Assembly (NCBI RefSeq): GCF_016881005.1 | Contig: NZ_JACOPV010000001.1 | Span: 310,001 to 374,000 of the forward strand | Direction: 5' to 3' | DNA from: Pseudomonas arcuscaelestis | GTDB taxonomy: Bacteria > Pseudomonadota > Gammaproteobacteria > Pseudomonadales > Pseudomonadaceae | Length of the DNA: 64,000 nt | In this document: piece after piece, positions 63,022 through 64,000 of the stretch | Layout: each line of letters starts with the position of its first letter | Position numbering within the stretch: the stretch's first letter is position 1 | Notes under the pieces: model-generated | The model's database searches: none | Told to the model about the DNA's origin: nothing | What the model saw: only the letters and a program-made list of their open reading frames with translations | Made by a program: the position numbers and the translations under genes

Positions 63022-64000
63022 TTACTTACCGATGCAAAAACTGGAAAAAATGCGCCCAAGCAAGTCGTCGGAACTGAATGCTCCCGTTATTTCGCCCAGC
63101 GCTTGCTGGGCCTGACGCAGGTCCTCTGCCAGCAGTTCACCGGCTCCTGCCAAGGTCAATTGAGCACGTCCGTGTTCCAGGTGTGCGCTAGCCCGTTGCA
63201 GCGCCTCCAAATGGCGTCTGCGGGCGCTAAAGCTACTCTCGGATGTCTGCTCATAGCCCATGCACGCCTTTAGATGATCGCGCAGCAGCTCAAGCCCCTG
63301 GTCGCAATCCTTGGCACTCAGGGTAATGGTGATGTGGCCGTCGTCACTTTTTTCCATAGTGATGTTCTCACCGCTCAAGTCAGCCTTGTTGCGTATCAGC
63401 GTGACCTTTGCAGGATCTGGACGCAGATCGAGAAATTCTGGCCACAGGGCAAAAGGATAGCTTGCCTCGGGCGCTGTCGAGTCGACTACCAATAACACGC
63501 GATCAGCTTCACTGATGGCCTTTAGCGCCCGTTCAACGCCGATCTTTTCCACATGATCATCGGTATCGCGCAGCCCTGCGGTGTCGACGACGTGCAGCGG
63601 CATACCATCGATGTGGATATGTTCGCGCAAAATGTCTCTGGTGGTACCAGCAATGTCAGTAACAATGGCGGCCTCGCGACCGGCTAGCACGTTAAGCAGG
63701 CTGGATTTTCCGGCGTTGGGGCGCCCTGCAATCACAACAGTCATGCCGTCGCGCAGCAACGCACCCTGCCCTGCCTCTCGCTGTACGGTGGATAAGTGGG
63801 TGCGGACATCATCGAGCATGCCCAGAACATGGCCATCGGCAAGAAAATCGATTTCTTCTTCAGGGAAGTCGATTGCTGCCTCGACGTAAATCCGCAAGCT
63901 GATCAATTTTTCCGTAAGGTTATCCACACGACGGGAAAACTCACCCTGCAATGAACGCAAGGCGTTGCGCGCGGCCTGTGCAGAACTGGCTTCGATCAAG
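63022..64000 (-). CDS. mnmE: tRNA modification GTPase MnmE (5' end outside window)
   Basis: Partner of MnmG in modifying U34 of tRNA. The C-terminal 325 residues are present and the N-terminal folate-binding part is cut by the window edge. G domain: P-loop [13 protein letters not shown]2 [11 protein letters not shown]3 [16 protein letters not shown], and NKADL as G4. The chain ends FCIGK, the C-x-G-K catalytic motif of the family. In Pseudomonas yidC, rnpA, rpmH and dnaA usually follow on the right. Confidence 0.97.
   Translation of the reverse strand, partial: LIEASSAQAARNALRSLQGEFSRRVDNLTEKLISLRIYVEAAIDFPEEEIDFLADGHVLGMLDDVRTHLSTVQREAGQGALLRDGMTVVIAGRPNAGKSSLLNVLAGREAAIVTDIAGTTRDILREHIHIDGMPLHVVDTAGLRDTDDHVEKIGVERALKAISEADRVLLVVDSTAPEASYPFALWPEFLDLRPDPAKVTLIRNKADLSGENITMEKSDDGHITITLSAKDCDQGLELLRDHLKACMGYEQTSESSFSARRRHLEALQRASAHLEHGRAQLTLAGAGELLAEDLRQAQQALGEITGAFSSDDLLGRIFSSFCIGK

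Overview
The window looks like the chromosome of a Pseudomonas, most likely of the P. putida group, on one flank of the replication origin. The right end has the atp operon, parB-parA, rsmG, mnmG and mnmE in the order usual for Pseudomonas beside oriC/dnaA. The left part has uvrD, pdxY, cls, cfa and a third-type lpd, as seen at the other end of the P. putida numbering. Codon use is GC-rich throughout, and 17 exact DnaA-box 9-mers (TTATCCACA or its complement) are scattered over the window.

Region by region. (1) 1-10.6 kb is housekeeping: a truncated PAS-GGDEF-EAL protein, UvrD with a degenerate SOS box, a Tim44-like protein, a SUKH (SMI1/KNR4) protein, a CPA2 antiporter, an acyl-CoA thioesterase and PdxY. 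(2) 10.6-14.3 kb is a zinc-sparing block: two COG0523 GTPases, a small secreted protein and the zinc-independent GTP cyclohydrolase FolE2, around one palindromic Zur box. FolE2 also carries a 15/16 match to the ParB site parS. (3) 14.3-19.2 kb has lipid and redox genes (cls, cfa, lpd). (4) 19.2-32.6 kb is a complete benzoate-to-muconolactone catabolic island: benABCD, catBCA and benE as one apparent transcript, transport genes benF-like and benK, two BenR-like AraC regulators, and a CatR/BenM-like LysR regulator. Each BenR-like gene is followed by paired direct repeats of the TGCA-N6-GGNTA class, and the LysR gene has tandem ATAC-N7-GTAT-type sites at its start. (5) 32.6-35.6 kb is hcnABC (hydrogen cyanide synthase), with an ANR-like box and an RsmA/RsmE hairpin on the hcnA ribosome-binding site. 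(6) 36-43.4 kb has an OprD-family porin divergent from czcCBA metal efflux genes, with CopR/CzcR-like inverted repeats between them. (7) 43.6-46.3 kb has an amino-acid-type chemoreceptor with a FliA-like promoter and a glycine-zipper protein. (8) 46.7-50.9 kb is glmS, glmR and glmU, with an apparently empty attTn7 site. (9) 51-58.1 kb is the complete ATP synthase operon (atpIBEFHAGDC). (10) 58.3-64 kb is parB, parA, rsmG, mnmG and truncated mnmE. The 512-bp mnmG-mnmE gap looks like a replication-origin element: clustered DnaA boxes next to an 82% A+T tract.

How it fits together: the ben/cat block takes up benzoate (porin, BenK, BenE), oxidises it to catechol (BenABCD) and opens and isomerises the ring (CatA, CatB, CatC). 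Because catB starts 18 bp after benD, the usual CatR-controlled cat promoter is missing, so the catechol branch should follow BenR control. The LysR gene has moved next to the second BenR-like gene. I see no CRISPR array, tRNA or rRNA gene and no intact transposon. I did not find a clearly new multi-gene system. The most notable points are the rewired ben/cat control, the second origin-like region, the parS match inside folE2, the Zur-linked secreted protein, and the czc/porin intergenic boxes.
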